From: an uncultured Eggerthella sp.
Lineage (GTDB): Bacteria > Actinomycetota > Coriobacteriia > Coriobacteriales > Eggerthellaceae
Direction: 5' to 3'
Assembly (NCBI GenBank): GCA_959607715.1
Contig: CAUHNN010000002.1
Span: forward strand, 101,318 to 165,317
Length of the DNA: 64,000 nt
Both the position numbers and the translations under genes were made by a program. The stretch's first letter is position 1; each line of letters begins with the position of its first letter. The notes beneath the pieces were generated by a model. The model was not told the origin of the DNA, did no database searches, and saw only the letters and a program-made list of their open reading frames with translations. Below, one piece after another: positions 8,536-17,553 of this stretch.

Positions 8536-8756
8536 GATCGTTTCCTTTCCTTTGAGTGTGACTCTATCCTATGAAGCGCTCCTGACATCAACGGTACATG
8601 AAGTTTACGACTCGATAACGCTCGTCGAAATCAGCGAGAGAGTACAATGGAGCGAACAAGGGAAGGGGCTTCGCCAAGGGGACGGCGGTCCTTTCCGAAA
8701 GGAAAGGCGACGTATTTCACCGCGGCGCTTCAAGGAAAGGGAAGAGGGGATCGATC

Positions 8757-9527
8757 ATGGAACTGGAAATCCTGGATCTCGGTCGAATCAAATGCAAGAA
8801 GCTTGAGCTTGTCGAAACGCAAGACGAGGCGCAGGAAATCTATTCTCCGATGGTGTCGGTGCTTATCCGCCATCCTGAGCTGGGTTTGGTGCTGTACGAC
8901 ACGGGGAATAGCCCGTTCTATTCCACTGAATACAGCCCCGAGGAACTGGAAACCTACCCGATAGATGAATTCATCTCTATCGAGGACGCGCTCGCCCAGA
9001 AAGGCCTCCGTCCCGGCGATATCGATTTGCTGATACTTTCCCATCTACATTTCGACCATGTAGGCGGGTTGCGCTACTTCCGCGGAACGAAGGCCATCAA
9101 AAACGTCATCGTGGCCGACGCCGACCTTCGCGAAGCCTACGCCCGCACGATGACGGGCGATGGCGGCGCGTACATCAAGTGCCTCTTCGACGTCGAAGGT
9201 GTGACGTACCGCACGATCGATGAAGGCCTCAAGCTCGCCGACGATCTGGAGCTGTTCGTGCAGCGCTCGCACACGCCGGGTTGCACGGGCATGATCGTGC
9301 GCACCGAGGAGAAGGGGACGGTCATCTTCACGAGCGATACCGTCTACACCCGCGAAAGCTACGAAAAAGCGCTCGCTCCAGGTGGCGGCATCAACAAGAC
9401 GCAGGATGAATTCTTCGAGAATCTCGATCGCATCGAGGCGATGGAGGCCGATCTTGGCGCCACGCTGTTCTTCGGCCACGACTACGACCAGGCGAAGGAG
9501 TGGCGCGAGGCAGGGGTCATCCGCTGA
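8757..9527 (+). CDS. Metallo-beta-lactamase-fold hydrolase, N-acyl homoserine lactonase-like
   Basis: A 256-residue cytoplasmic MBL-fold enzyme. The dinuclear metal site is complete: HLHFDH at 96-101, His172 (SHTPG), Asp194 (FTSDT) and His241 (FGHD). The spacing and a tyrosine after Asp194 (TSDTVY) fit the AiiA-type lactonase group better than glyoxalase II or true beta-lactamases. Members open lactone rings, including acyl-homoserine lactones, but many have other substrates. The ribosome site GAGGGGA precedes the ATG. It is a monocistronic unit, convergent with the ABC operon and separated from it by two hairpins. Confidence 0.82.
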   Translation: MELEILDLGRIKCKKLELVETQDEAQEIYSPMVSVLIRHPELGLVLYDTGNSPFYSTEYSPEELETYPIDEFISIEDALAQKGLRPGDIDLLILSHLHFDHVGGLRYFRGTKAIKNVIVADADLREAYARTMTGDGGAYIKCLFDVEGVTYRTIDEGLKLADDLELFVQRSHTPGCTGMIVRTEEKGTVIFTSDTVYTRESYEKALAPGGGINKTQDEFFENLDRIEAMEADLGATLFFGHDYDQAKEWREAGVIR

Positions 9528-9558
9528 TTCCGCGCGTACCGGTTGCGTAGGGCAAAGA

Positions 9559-9585
9559 AAGGTCCCGCTTCGTTTTCGGGACCTT
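9559..9585 (+). terminator. Hairpin after the MBL gene
   Basis: AAGGTCCCG pairs with CGGGACCTT around a 9-base loop. It is the first of two hairpins in this convergent gap. Confidence 0.55.
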
Positions 9586-9591
9586 GGCATA

Positions 9592-9624
9592 AAAATGGAC
9601 CGATCGTCGATCGGTCCATTTTCG
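9592..9624. terminator. Bidirectional terminator between convergent genes
   Basis: A perfect 15-bp stem, AAAATGGACCGATC with GATCGGTCCATTTT, has a 3-base loop and gives a T-tract on both strands. It can end both the MBL gene and the leftward ABC operon. Confidence 0.88.
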
Positions 9625-9663
9625 TCTGCGGCAAGAGCGCAGAACTGCGGCTGGGCAGAGAGA

Positions 9664-10524
9664 TTATTTCTGGCCGGGCTCGACCACGAGGGTTTCCTCG
9701 AATTCGTCACCGTAGGTGCTCTCAAGGGTCTTCTCGTAATCCTTGTGGAAGAAGTTCTCGGCGCCGAGCTTGGCCAGATCCTCGTTGATCCAGTCGAGAA
9801 GCTCGGTGTTGCCCTTGGAGACGGCCGGCGCGATGGTGTCGAGGTCGCCGAGCTGCTCGATGCCGACGACGTAACCGCTGCCTGCACCGTTGGCGAAGGC
9901 GATGACCTCGGTGTTGTCGTTGGCCCACACGGCGTCAGGATTGTTTTCGAAGGCCGTCTTCGCTGCGGCGTAGGTGTCGTACTTCTCGAGGGTGAGCTCG
10001 GGGTTGTTCTCGGTCAGATAGGTTTCGGCAGTGGTGCCGGAGATGACGATGACGGGACGGTCGCCGATCTGCGAAAGGTCGGTGACGACGTTGTCCTTGT
10101 GGGAGACGACGCCCAGGGCGACGTTCATGTATGCGTCGGCGAAGTCGACCTGTTCAGCGCGCTCATCGGTCACGGTGAAGTTAGCCAGGATGATGTCGAC
10201 CTTGCCGGTCTTCAGGTACTCGACGCGGTTGGCAGCCTCGGTAGAGACGAATTCAACATCGACGCCCAGGTCCTCGCCGAGGCGCTTGGCAAGCTCGATG
10301 TCGTAACCCTGGTACTCGCCGTTTTCGTCGACGTAGCCGAAGGGGCTCTTGTCGCTGAAGACGCCGATCTTGAGCGTGCCGTCGGACTTGATCTGGTCGA
10401 GCGTGCGGTACGAGCTGTCGGAGGAGTTTTCACTCGATCCACAGCCCGCGAGAAGCATTGCTGAAAGAGCGAGCGTCGCAACGACTGCGACAAGTAGTTT
10501 CCACGTGCGTTTCGTTTTCGTCAT
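9664..10524 (-). CDS. Amino-acid ABC transporter substrate-binding lipoprotein (family 3)
   Basis: A 286-residue family-3 solute-binding protein. The N-terminus is a lipoprotein signal with a basic start, a hydrophobic core and the lipobox LAGC, followed by a Ser-rich linker; the mature protein should be lipid-anchored outside the membrane. The motifs LKIGVFSDKSPFGYVDE and the GYDIELAKRLGEDLG segment are typical of polar amino-acid binders. The ligand cannot be read. It is the last gene of a leftward set (two permeases, an ATPase, then this). A 223-base gap with a promoter-like element separates it from the ATPase, which would allow extra expression of the binding protein. Confidence 0.92.
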   Translation of the reverse strand: MTKTKRTWKLLVAVVATLALSAMLLAGCGSSENSSDSSYRTLDQIKSDGTLKIGVFSDKSPFGYVDENGEYQGYDIELAKRLGEDLGVDVEFVSTEAANRVEYLKTGKVDIILANFTVTDERAEQVDFADAYMNVALGVVSHKDNVVTDLSQIGDRPVIVISGTTAETYLTENNPELTLEKYDTYAAAKTAFENNPDAVWANDNTEVIAFANGAGSGYVVGIEQLGDLDTIAPAVSKGNTELLDWINEDLAKLGAENFFHKDYEKTLESTYGDEFEETLVVEPGQK

Positions 10525-10569
10525 GGTTTCCTCCTCCTGCGCGCATCGGACGCGCGAGACATTGAGGAG

Positions 10570-10598
10570 ACGTTAATCTCAAATCCCTAGTTAGTCAA
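10570..10598 (-). promoter_or_regulatory. Possible promoter before the substrate-binding protein gene
   Basis: On the complementary strand TTGACT and TAACGT are 17 bases apart, 45 bases before the start codon. The -35 match is good and the -10 match weak. A similar pair (TTGACG, TAACGT) occurs at 20805-20834. Confidence 0.4.
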
Positions 10599-10636
10599 TA
10601 GGAATTAGCGCAAGAAGGCTAAATGGGTCGGCGGGA

Positions 10637-10760
10637 CGCAGCTACGTGTCGTGGCAGAGCACGGAGGGAGCCTGGTGAGGCGCAGCTGCGCTGCAGGTGG
10701 GGCTGCCGAACGTGAACGTCGCGCCGCCACCCGAAAAGAGCGCGCAGCTACGCGTCGTGG
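10637..10760. repeat. Imperfect 18-bp direct repeat at the end of the ATPase gene
   Basis: CGCAGCTACGTGTCGTGG (10637-10654) and CGCAGCTACGCGTCGTGG (10743-10760) differ by one base. The second copy encodes the last residues and stop of the ABC ATPase; the first lies 106 bp beyond it in non-coding sequence. This suggests a small 3'-end duplication. Confidence 0.55.
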
Positions 10761-11512
10761 TGGCGCACGGCGTCGAATTCGAAGGTGTGGAGGAACTTCT
10801 GGGCGCGTTCGGTCTGCGGATGGGCGAAGAAGCGCTCGGGAATGTCCTCCTCGACGATGTCGCCGCCATCGAAGAACAAAACGCGGTCGGCGACGGCGCG
10901 GGCGAACTGCATCTCGTGGGTGACGATGAGCATGGTCTTGCCTTCGCGGGCCAGGCCGAGGATGACATCGAGCACTTCGCGCACCATTTCAGGGTCGAGC
11001 GCCGCGGTGACTTCGTCGAGCAGAAGCACGTCGGGGTGCATGGCAAGGGCGCGGGCGATGGCGACGCGCTGTTTCTGGCCGCCGGAAAGCTGGCGCGGGA
11101 AGCTGCCTTCCTTTTCGGCGAGCCCGACGCGTTTAAGCAGGTCACGCGCTTCGGCCTGCGCTTCTTCCTTCTTCTTTCCCTGGGCTTTCATGGGCGCGAG
11201 GGTGATGTTGTCGAGCACTGTCATGTGGGGGAACAGGTCGTAGCTCTGGAAGACCATGCCGATTTTCTGGCGAAGGGAGGCGATGTCCTTGGCGGATCCG
11301 TCGATGGTGCGGCCGTCGATGGTGATGGTGCCTCCCTGGATGGGCTCAAGCGCGTTGATGCAACGCAGGAAGGTCGACTTACCGCAGCCGGAAGGGCCGA
11401 TCACGACGATGACCTCGCCGCGCTTGACCTGGAGGTTGATGTCTTTGAGCACGACGTTGTCGCCGTAGGCCTTCTTCAGGTGCTCGATGGAAAGGAGGAT
11501 GTCGTCGCTCAT
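10748..11512 (-). CDS. Polar amino-acid ABC transporter ATP-binding protein (GlnQ type)
   Basis: A 254-residue ABC ATPase. The Walker A motif GPSGCGKST, signature LSGGQKQRVA, Walker B LLLDEVTAALDPE and the switch histidine region VTHEMQFA are all present. The sequence and length fit the GlnQ/HisP group that powers amino-acid uptake. It would form a dimer under the two permeases encoded just upstream at 11516-12830; the start codon is only 3 bases beyond the stop of the previous gene, which indicates translational coupling. Confidence 0.93.
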   Translation of the reverse strand: MSDDILLSIEHLKKAYGDNVVLKDINLQVKRGEVIVVIGPSGCGKSTFLRCINALEPIQGGTITIDGRTIDGSAKDIASLRQKIGMVFQSYDLFPHMTVLDNITLAPMKAQGKKKEEAQAEARDLLKRVGLAEKEGSFPRQLSGGQKQRVAIARALAMHPDVLLLDEVTAALDPEMVREVLDVILGLAREGKTMLIVTHEMQFARAVADRVLFFDGGDIVEEDIPERFFAHPQTERAQKFLHTFEFDAVRHHDA

Positions 11513-11515
11513 GGA

Positions 11516-12190
11516 TTAGCTCCACTTCTTTTCAAGATGATTGGCCAGCATGCTGATTGGCCAGCATGCCAGGAAATACAGCAGCATGATGGTGCCGTAG
11601 ATGCCGAAAACGGCGTTGGGGGAAGTCATGCGGTTCGCCTCGATGATCTGCTGACCGACCTTCATCATCTCGACTACGCCGATCATCAGCACGAGGCTGG
11701 TGGTCTTGATCATGCGGGTGATGAGGTTGATGGACGTCGGGATCAGGCGGCGGATCGCCTGCGGGATGATGACGTAGCGATACATCTGGGCCCGCGAAAG
11801 GCCGAGCGCCTCGGCGCTTTCGTATTGCTGTTTGGGGATGCTCGTCAGGGCGCCGCGCACGAGGTCGCCCATCTCGCCGGTGCCCCAGAACACGAACACG
11901 ATGATCGACGAAAGCTCCGCCGAGATGTTGATGCCGGCGACGCGCGTTGCGCCGAAGAACACGATGAAGAGCAAAACGAGCTGCGGCATGATGCGGACGA
12001 TCTCAAGATAGATGCGCGAGATGACCTTCGCAACGCGGTTGTCCCACGTCATGAATATGCCGAAGAGCATGCCCAGCGGGATGCTCAGCGCGACGGAGAT
12101 GGCGCTGATCTGCACCGCCACCCAGAGACCCTGCAGAAGACGGATGCCGTTGTTGCCCAGGAATAAGACATCAAGCCCCAAAGCTTCCAT
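11516..12190 (-). CDS. Amino-acid ABC transporter permease (second)
   Basis: A 224-residue permease of the HisM/GlnP type with about five membrane helices. The cytoplasmic EAA-like motif that contacts the ATPase is visible in the ESAEALGLSRAQMYRYVIIPQ segment. The ATG at 12190 is chosen because of the GGAAAGGAGG site just before it; it overlaps the end of the upstream permease gene by 20 bases. An upstream in-frame ATG at 12211 lacks such a site. It should pair with the permease at 12171-12830 as a heterodimer. Confidence 0.9.
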   Translation of the reverse strand: MEALGLDVLFLGNNGIRLLQGLWVAVQISAISVALSIPLGMLFGIFMTWDNRVAKVISRIYLEIVRIMPQLVLLFIVFFGATRVAGINISAELSSIIVFVFWGTGEMGDLVRGALTSIPKQQYESAEALGLSRAQMYRYVIIPQAIRRLIPTSINLITRMIKTTSLVLMIGVVEMMKVGQQIIEANRMTSPNAVFGIYGTIMLLYFLACWPISMLANHLEKKWS

Positions 12191-12830
12191 AGCGAAGCCT
12201 CCTTTCCGCATACGTGCCGAGAATCGATACGGGCACGAGGATGATCAGGTAGAACAGAACCAGCAGAACAAGGCATTCGGTGGTGTCGTAGTAAAGGCCC
12301 ATGAGATCTTTCGTCAAGAACATGAGGTCCATCAGACTGATGGCGCTGAAAACGCTCGTTTCCTTAAGGAGGAAGATGACGTTCGCGACGAAGGAGGGAA
12401 CGCTGAGCGAAACGGCCTGCGGCAGGATGACGTAGCGCATGGTCTGTAGACGGGTGAGGCCAAGGCTCAGGGCGCTTTCGTGCTGAATGGGCTCGACCGC
12501 CTCAAGTCCGCTGCGGAACGTTTCGGCCATGTAGCTGCCGCCCAAAAGCGCCAAGCCGACGATGCCGCAGGTTTCCGCGTCGATGGCGAGCCCGATGCGC
12601 GGGAGGCCGAAGTAGATGAAGAAGAGCTGGATCAGCAACGGCGTGTTGCGGAACAGCTCGATGTAGACGCGGCAGATCTGGCGAAGCACGGGTATGCGGA
12701 AGTGGACGATGAGGGACACCACCAAGCCGATGATGACGGAGCCGATGATGCCGGTCCACCCGATGCGCAGCGTCAGAAGCGCAGCTTCCCCGTAGAGGGG
12801 CAGGTATTGCACCATTGCGTCGAAGTCCAA
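12171..12830 (-). CDS. Amino-acid ABC transporter permease (first)
   Basis: A 219-residue permease of the same HisM/GlnP family, about five helices, with the contact motif HESALSLGLTRLQTMRYVILPQ at about residues 118-139. It is the first gene of the leftward operon permease-permease-ATPase-binding protein. The promoter should lie in 12831-13125, a divergent region shared with the ABC exporter; AT-rich stretches near 12960-13010 are candidates, but I cannot assign elements with confidence. Confidence 0.9.
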   Translation of the reverse strand: MDFDAMVQYLPLYGEAALLTLRIGWTGIIGSVIIGLVVSLIVHFRIPVLRQICRVYIELFRNTPLLIQLFFIYFGLPRIGLAIDAETCGIVGLALLGGSYMAETFRSGLEAVEPIQHESALSLGLTRLQTMRYVILPQAVSLSVPSFVANVIFLLKETSVFSAISLMDLMFLTKDLMGLYYDTTECLVLLVLFYLIILVPVSILGTYAERRLRYGSFGA

Positions 12831-13125
12831 CGCGGTCTTCCTTTCGGTCTTCGCTCAACGGCGAAGGAGGTTGTCGTTGCTGTGCGGGCCGCAGCGCGAT
12901 GGGGGGTCGCGGCCCCGTTCGTCTTCGGTCGCAGTGCCGATGCGGAGAGCGGGATGGGCCACTGCGTCGTTTATAGACATCGATACAGGATACTATATTT
13001 ATATTCCATACGCGCGTCTTTAGGCTCCCCTTCGGCGAAGGCTGCCGTCGGTGGCGTCGAAGGGGAAGCCGTTTTCGCGCGGTGATAGACTGAGGCGCGT
13101 TTCATTTACGTTCGGAAGGATCTGC

Positions 13126-14916
13126 ATGTCGCATAAGGGTGATCAGGCAACGTCGTTTCGCGACGTGGCGAAGAAGTTCATCGGTTACTATCGCCCCTTC
13201 ACGTTCCTTTTCTTCGCCGATCTGGTGTGCGCGACCGTCCTTGCGGCGATCGATCTGGCCTTCCCCCAGATCCTCAACTTCTTCGTGCGCGATTTCTTTG
13301 TCAACTCGCAAGACGCCATCCTCACCGTGCTGCCGTGGGTGGCTGCCGGGCTCGTGGCGCTCTATCTGCTGCGCAGCGCCTGCCAGTACTTCATCGCGTG
13401 TTGGGGCCACATCATGGGTGCGCGCATGGAGGCTCGCATGCGAAGCGATTTGTTTTCCCAGTATCAGCGCCTGAGCTTTTCCTACTACGACCGCAACAAC
13501 ACCGGCGAGATGATGTCGAAGCTCGTCACCGATCTGTTCGACATCTCGGAAGTTGCCCATCACGGTCCCGAGAACCTCTTCATCGCCACCATCAAGATCG
13601 TGGGCTCGTTCGTTCTCTTGATGATGATCAACGTCCCCTTGACGCTCGTCATGCTGGTGGTGACTTCAGCGATGGCGGTGTATGCGGGTGTGGCCAACTA
13701 CCGCAAGCGGACGGTCTTCCGCGCCAATCGCGTGAAGATGGCCGGCATCAATTCTCGTCTGCAGGATTCCTTGGGCGGGATCCGCGTGGTGAAGGGCTTC
13801 GGCAACGAAGGCATCGAGGCGCGGAAGTTCGCGGATGTGAACGACTCCTTCGTGGCTACCAAGGAGTCGAGCTATCGCTTCATGGGGCAGTTCCAGATGG
13901 CGTCGAGCCTCTTCCAAGGCGCACTTTACACCGCGACCATCGTCGGCGGTGGATGGTTCGTGGCGACGGGGTCCCTCGATCCGGCCGATATGGTGATGTA
14001 TGCCCTCTACATCGGCATCTTCATCGCGCCGATCGAGCTTCTGATCAACTTCACCGAAACCTTCCAGAAGGGTTATGCGGGCTTCCGCCGCTTCGTCGAG
14101 ACACTCGCCGAAAAGCCTGATGTCGCCGACGCGCCCGACGCGGTCGATCTTGGCAAGGAAGTGGATCTTTCCCAGCCCCTTTCGGTTCGTTACCGCGACG
14201 TTCGCTTTTCTTACGGGGAAGGGAAAGAGGTGCTGCGCGGCCTTGACCTCGACGTTCCGGCCGGATCGACGGTTGCCCTGGTGGGTCCGTCGGGCGGCGG
14301 CAAGACGACGACGTGTTCCCTTCTGCCGCGCTTCTACGACGCGAAGGGCGGCACCGTCGAGGTGGGCGGTTTCGACGTGAAGAACCTGACGCTCGCGTCT
14401 TTGCGCGCGCAGGTCGGCATCGTGCAGCAGGACGTCTATCTGTTCCAGGGAACGATCCGCGACAACATTCGCTACGGCGACCCGGGTGCTTCCCAGGAGC
14501 GCATAGAAGAGGCGGCCCGTCGCGCCAACATCCACGATTTCGTCATGGGCCTTGAAGAGGGGTACGATACGCTGGTGGGCGAGCGAGGCACGCGCCTTTC
14601 CGGCGGTCAGAAGCAGCGCATTGCCATCGCGCGCGTTTTCCTGAGGAATCCGCGTATCTTGATTCTCGACGAGGCAACGAGTGCGCTCGACAATGAGAGC
14701 GAGGAGCGCGTTCAGGAGTCCCTCTCCCAGTTGAGCGAGGGCCGCACGACGCTCGTCATCGCGCATCGCCTCTCCACGATCAGGAGCGCTGATGTGATCG
14801 CCGTCGTTGACGAGGGGCGCGTGGTGGAAAGGGGAACCCATGAAGAGCTTCTTGCGAACAAGGGCATCTACGAGCGTTATTACCGCATGCAGTTCGGGGT
14901 TCGTCGCGAGCGGTAG
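13126..14916 (+). CDS. ABC exporter half-transporter (fused permease and ATPase)
   Basis: A 596-residue type IV ABC exporter: a six-helix membrane domain at about 20-320, then an ATPase with Walker A GPSGGGKTT, Q-loop (VGIVQQDVYLFQG), signature LSGGQKQRIA, Walker B ILILDEATSALD and the switch motif IAHRLSTI. It would act as a homodimer, exporting lipids, drugs or peptides; the substrate is unknown. The ATG at 13126 follows a GGAAGGA ribosome site. Next downstream is a lipid glycosyltransferase, so a role in membrane lipid traffic is possible but unproven. Confidence 0.92.
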   Translation: MSHKGDQATSFRDVAKKFIGYYRPFTFLFFADLVCATVLAAIDLAFPQILNFFVRDFFVNSQDAILTVLPWVAAGLVALYLLRSACQYFIACWGHIMGARMEARMRSDLFSQYQRLSFSYYDRNNTGEMMSKLVTDLFDISEVAHHGPENLFIATIKIVGSFVLLMMINVPLTLVMLVVTSAMAVYAGVANYRKRTVFRANRVKMAGINSRLQDSLGGIRVVKGFGNEGIEARKFADVNDSFVATKESSYRFMGQFQMASSLFQGALYTATIVGGGWFVATGSLDPADMVMYALYIGIFIAPIELLINFTETFQKGYAGFRRFVETLAEKPDVADAPDAVDLGKEVDLSQPLSVRYRDVRFSYGEGKEVLRGLDLDVPAGSTVALVGPSGGGKTTTCSLLPRFYDAKGGTVEVGGFDVKNLTLASLRAQVGIVQQDVYLFQGTIRDNIRYGDPGASQERIEEAARRANIHDFVMGLEEGYDTLVGERGTRLSGGQKQRIAIARVFLRNPRILILDEATSALDNESEERVQESLSQLSEGRTTLVIAHRLSTIRSADVIAVVDEGRVVERGTHEELLANKGIYERYYRMQFGVRRER

Positions 14917-14969
14917 ATGACCGACGTCGTGTACCGTTCTTGCGCATATCGGGGAGACTTGCCTGTCGC

Positions 14970-15000
14970 TTGACGAAAGACGAGACCTCTCACGTATACT
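14970..15000 (+). promoter_or_regulatory. Sigma-70-like promoter of the glycosyltransferase gene
   Basis: TTGACG (14970-14975) and TATACT (14995-15000) are good matches to the -35 and -10 hexamers, with a spacer of 19 bases that is longer than ideal. The start codon is about 49 bases downstream. Confidence 0.5.
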
Positions 15001-15048
15001 CATGTTTCGTTTGCTTGCTGAATGATTTCGCGAAATGAGGAGGATGCC

Positions 15049-16296
15049 GTGATTACCACGTCGTGCGACGCTGCGTCCGAGCGTCCCCTCGTCATCATCG
15101 TTCACGCCTCGGTCGGCTCGGGCCATCGAAGCGCCGCCCACGCCGTGGCGCAGGCGTTCGAGGATCTGGCGGGCTCTCGTCCCGACCTTCCCGCCGACAC
15201 CGAGATCGCGGTGCTCGACATCCTTGATTACGGCCGCGTCCGTTTCGACGGCGACAAGACGGCCAACGTTACGGTCGTCTTCAACGGCCTGTACGATTTC
15301 ACCTGGCATCATGCTTTCACCGGCCGCATCCTGTGGGGCGGGGGCTGGAGCTGGTCGCCGATCATGTTCCCTCGGTTTACCGACCTGGTTCGCGAACGAC
15401 GTCCTATCGCCATCGTCGCGACCCACATCGTTGCCGCCAACGTGGCCGTTGCAGCGCGCATGCTGACCGGCCAGCGCTTCCCGCTTGTTTGCGTGCCCAC
15501 CGATTACGGCGCCGAGGGGTTGTGGCCCCATCGTTTCACCGATCTGTTCTGCGCCGCCGACGACGAGATGGTCAAGGAGCTGACGCCGCGCAAGGTCCCG
15601 CTTGAGCGCATCAAGGTAACGGGCATTCCGGTGCGCAAGGGATTTTCACAGCCCGCCGATCGTGACCATACGCTTGAGCGTTTCGGCCTTCCCGAGGACA
15701 AGATCAACGTCATGGTCATGGCCGGCGCGCGTCTTGCCCAGCCTTACATGCCGTTTCGCGCCATCATGGCCGATGTTATCGACAAGCTGGGCGATTTTCC
15801 GCTTATGCACTTTTCCTTCCTTGCGGGCGCCGACGAGGAATACGCCGAGCATTTGAAGCGCGAGCTGGAGCAGGCGGGCGTCGGCAACGCTTCGGTGTTC
15901 AACTATGTCGAGGACATTCCAGCCCTGATGGCGGCAAGCGATATGATCGTGGCGAAATCCGGCGGCCTGGCGACGACGGAGTGCCTGTGCGCTCGTCTGC
16001 CGCTCGTGCTCGTGGGGAAGTCGTATGGCCAGGAGCGCGCCAACACGCGCACCGTCTGCGCGACGGGTGCCGCCATGACGGCCGAGACGCCCGAGGCGGT
16101 GCTTGCTTCCCTCCGCACGATTCACGATGATCCGTCTCTTCTGCGGAAGATGAACACCGCAGGTGATTCGCTGCGTCGCCCCCATGCGGCTACCGATGTT
16201 GCCGAGGCGACGCTTGCTCTGGTGGGGCGTATCGATCCGCCGAAGCGTTGTTTTGCCAAGCTGTATTGGGGAAAGAAGCCCCATCCTCTGCGCTAG
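15049..16296 (+). CDS. Glycosyltransferase family 28, MGDG-synthase/UgtP-like diacylglycerol glycosyltransferase
   Basis: A 415-residue GT-B enzyme. The N-terminal MGDG-synthase domain shows HASVGSGHRSAAHAV and the C-terminal GT28 part has the nucleotide-sugar loop AKSGGLATTECLCARLPLVL. Relatives transfer galactose or glucose from UDP-sugar to diacylglycerol at the inner membrane face, making glycolipids that can also anchor lipoteichoic-type polymers. The GTG at 15049 is preferred because the GAGGAGGA site (15037-15044) is correctly spaced for it; an upstream in-frame ATG at 15022 has no site. Confidence 0.85.
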   Translation: MITTSCDAASERPLVIIVHASVGSGHRSAAHAVAQAFEDLAGSRPDLPADTEIAVLDILDYGRVRFDGDKTANVTVVFNGLYDFTWHHAFTGRILWGGGWSWSPIMFPRFTDLVRERRPIAIVATHIVAANVAVAARMLTGQRFPLVCVPTDYGAEGLWPHRFTDLFCAADDEMVKELTPRKVPLERIKVTGIPVRKGFSQPADRDHTLERFGLPEDKINVMVMAGARLAQPYMPFRAIMADVIDKLGDFPLMHFSFLAGADEEYAEHLKRELEQAGVGNASVFNYVEDIPALMAASDMIVAKSGGLATTECLCARLPLVLVGKSYGQERANTRTVCATGAAMTAETPEAVLASLRTIHDDPSLLRKMNTAGDSLRRPHAATDVAEATLALVGRIDPPKRCFAKLYWGKKPHPLR

Positions 16297-16397
16297 GGCG
16301 AACTGCCTGCGCTCCCAGGTTCTTGACCATCTGCGTTTCGGCGCCCAGTCCTTTCGCGCTGATATCCCGCTAGTGGATTTCGGATCCAGCATGGATC

Positions 16398-16438
16398 CTT
16401 TCGCCGTCAACGATGCTTTTGCGCCTATTCGGCGAAAG
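16398..16438. repeat. Inverted repeat with 23-base loop
   Basis: CTTTCGCCG and CGGCGAAAG are perfect 9-bp arms between the glycosyltransferase gene and the NifX-like gene. There is no T-tract. A possible -10 TATGAT follows at 16487-16492. The role is unknown. Confidence 0.4.
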
Positions 16439-16567
16439 CGGTCCCGTTATGTAGCCTTGGGGTTTTAGTCCTGGGCTATGATCGAGGTGCAGGGTTCCTG
16501 CTGTATAAGTCTCACGCCGCGTTCGGTTTCGTGCGCGGCATTGCTGTTTTTTGAAAGGGAGGTCGAC

Positions 16568-16942
16568 ATGGGAGAAACGTTGAAACTGGCGGTTCCCACG
16601 ATGGGCAAGGCCGGTCTCGACTCGCAGCGAAGCGGTCACTTCGGTCACGCCGACTGCTTCACCATCGTCGAGATCGACAACGGCGAGGTCAAAGGGATTT
16701 CGGAGCTTGCCAATCCTCCTCACGAAGAGGGTGGATGCCTTCGCCCCGTGGGGCTGCTGAAGGACGCGGGCTGCGATGCGATCGTTGCCGCCGGCATGGG
16801 AATGCGCCCGATGGCGGGCTTTGCCGATGCGGGCATCACCGTGTACTTTGATCGCTCCGAGCCTACGGTCGGCGGTGTCGTCAAGCTCGTGTGCGAAGGG
16901 CGCGTCGAGAAGATGGGTCCCGAGCACGCCTGCCATCATTAG
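16568..16942 (+). CDS. NifX/NifB-like dinitrogenase iron-molybdenum cofactor-binding family protein
   Basis: A 124-residue single-domain protein of the Nitro_FeMo-Co (RNase H-like) fold, with the typical opening LKLAVPTMGKAGLDSQRSGHFG, the GHADCFTIVEID segment and IVAAGMGMRPMAGFADAGI. Such small proteins bind Fe-S or Fe-Mo clusters or act in cluster traffic; in organisms without nitrogenase their role is unclear, and none of the nif genes is seen here. The ATG at 16568 has a strong GAAAGGGAGG site. Two Cys and several His residues at the C-terminus (HACHH) could bind metal. Confidence 0.85.
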   Translation: MGETLKLAVPTMGKAGLDSQRSGHFGHADCFTIVEIDNGEVKGISELANPPHEEGGCLRPVGLLKDAGCDAIVAAGMGMRPMAGFADAGITVYFDRSEPTVGGVVKLVCEGRVEKMGPEHACHH

Positions 16943-17144
16943 GCCGGCAGCGCAGAGCCGCGAAAGAGCGCGCCGTATGCGCGGAGGCGGGTTCGAGAAC
17001 GGAAGGCAACTGCCCGTTTGCATTGATGAAATGCCCCTATCGTCACGGTGCGCCTGTTTTTTCGGCTGACCTTTCGAGAGGCGTTGCATGAAGTCTGCTT
17101 CTCGGATATACTACTTGGGCGCTTCGTAATGAAGGGTCTGTAGC

Positions 17145-17220
<76 letters not shown>

Positions 17221-17229
17221 GTATTTTCG

Positions 17230-17266
17230 CAGGTCATCGGGGTAATCCGGTGACCTGTTTTGTTTT
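17230..17266 (+). terminator. Terminator of the tRNA gene
   Basis: CAGGTCATCGG pairs with CCGGTGACCTG (one G-T pair) and is followed by TTTTGTTTT, ten bases after the tRNA 3' end. Confidence 0.85.
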
Positions 17267-17397
17267 CTGGACGTCTTGCTCTTGCGGGAGAGCGTGAGGG
17301 GAAATCGTCCGTTTTGATTTCGCCGAACTTCCACTGAATTCGAATCCGTGAAGCGATCCTCGCCATTGGATTTGCGCTATTGGTTTCTCTTATATGT

Positions 17398-17426
17398 TTG
17401 TTTGTCGCCGGCGGTTCGCATACAAT
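17398..17426 (+). promoter_or_regulatory. Promoter of the surface-protein gene
   Basis: TACAAT (17421-17426) is a good -10 match, 17 bases after TTGTTT (17398-17403), a moderate -35. The start codon is about 128 bases downstream, leaving a long leader. Confidence 0.45.
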
Positions 17427-17553
17427 TCCATTTAAGTGTGCGCAGCTCCCCATGGGTGCTCGGACGCTGCTTCGTTTGAAATCCCGTTCCGGGAGATAAT
17501 AGAGCAGTCGAGCATCGAATCGTGGTTTGGCTTGACGGGAAGGACCAAGGGCC

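Noticed and set aside
13666..15531. 621-codon complementary-strand frame across the ABC exporter and glycosyltransferase
   Set aside because: It overlaps two well-supported genes and shows no motif.
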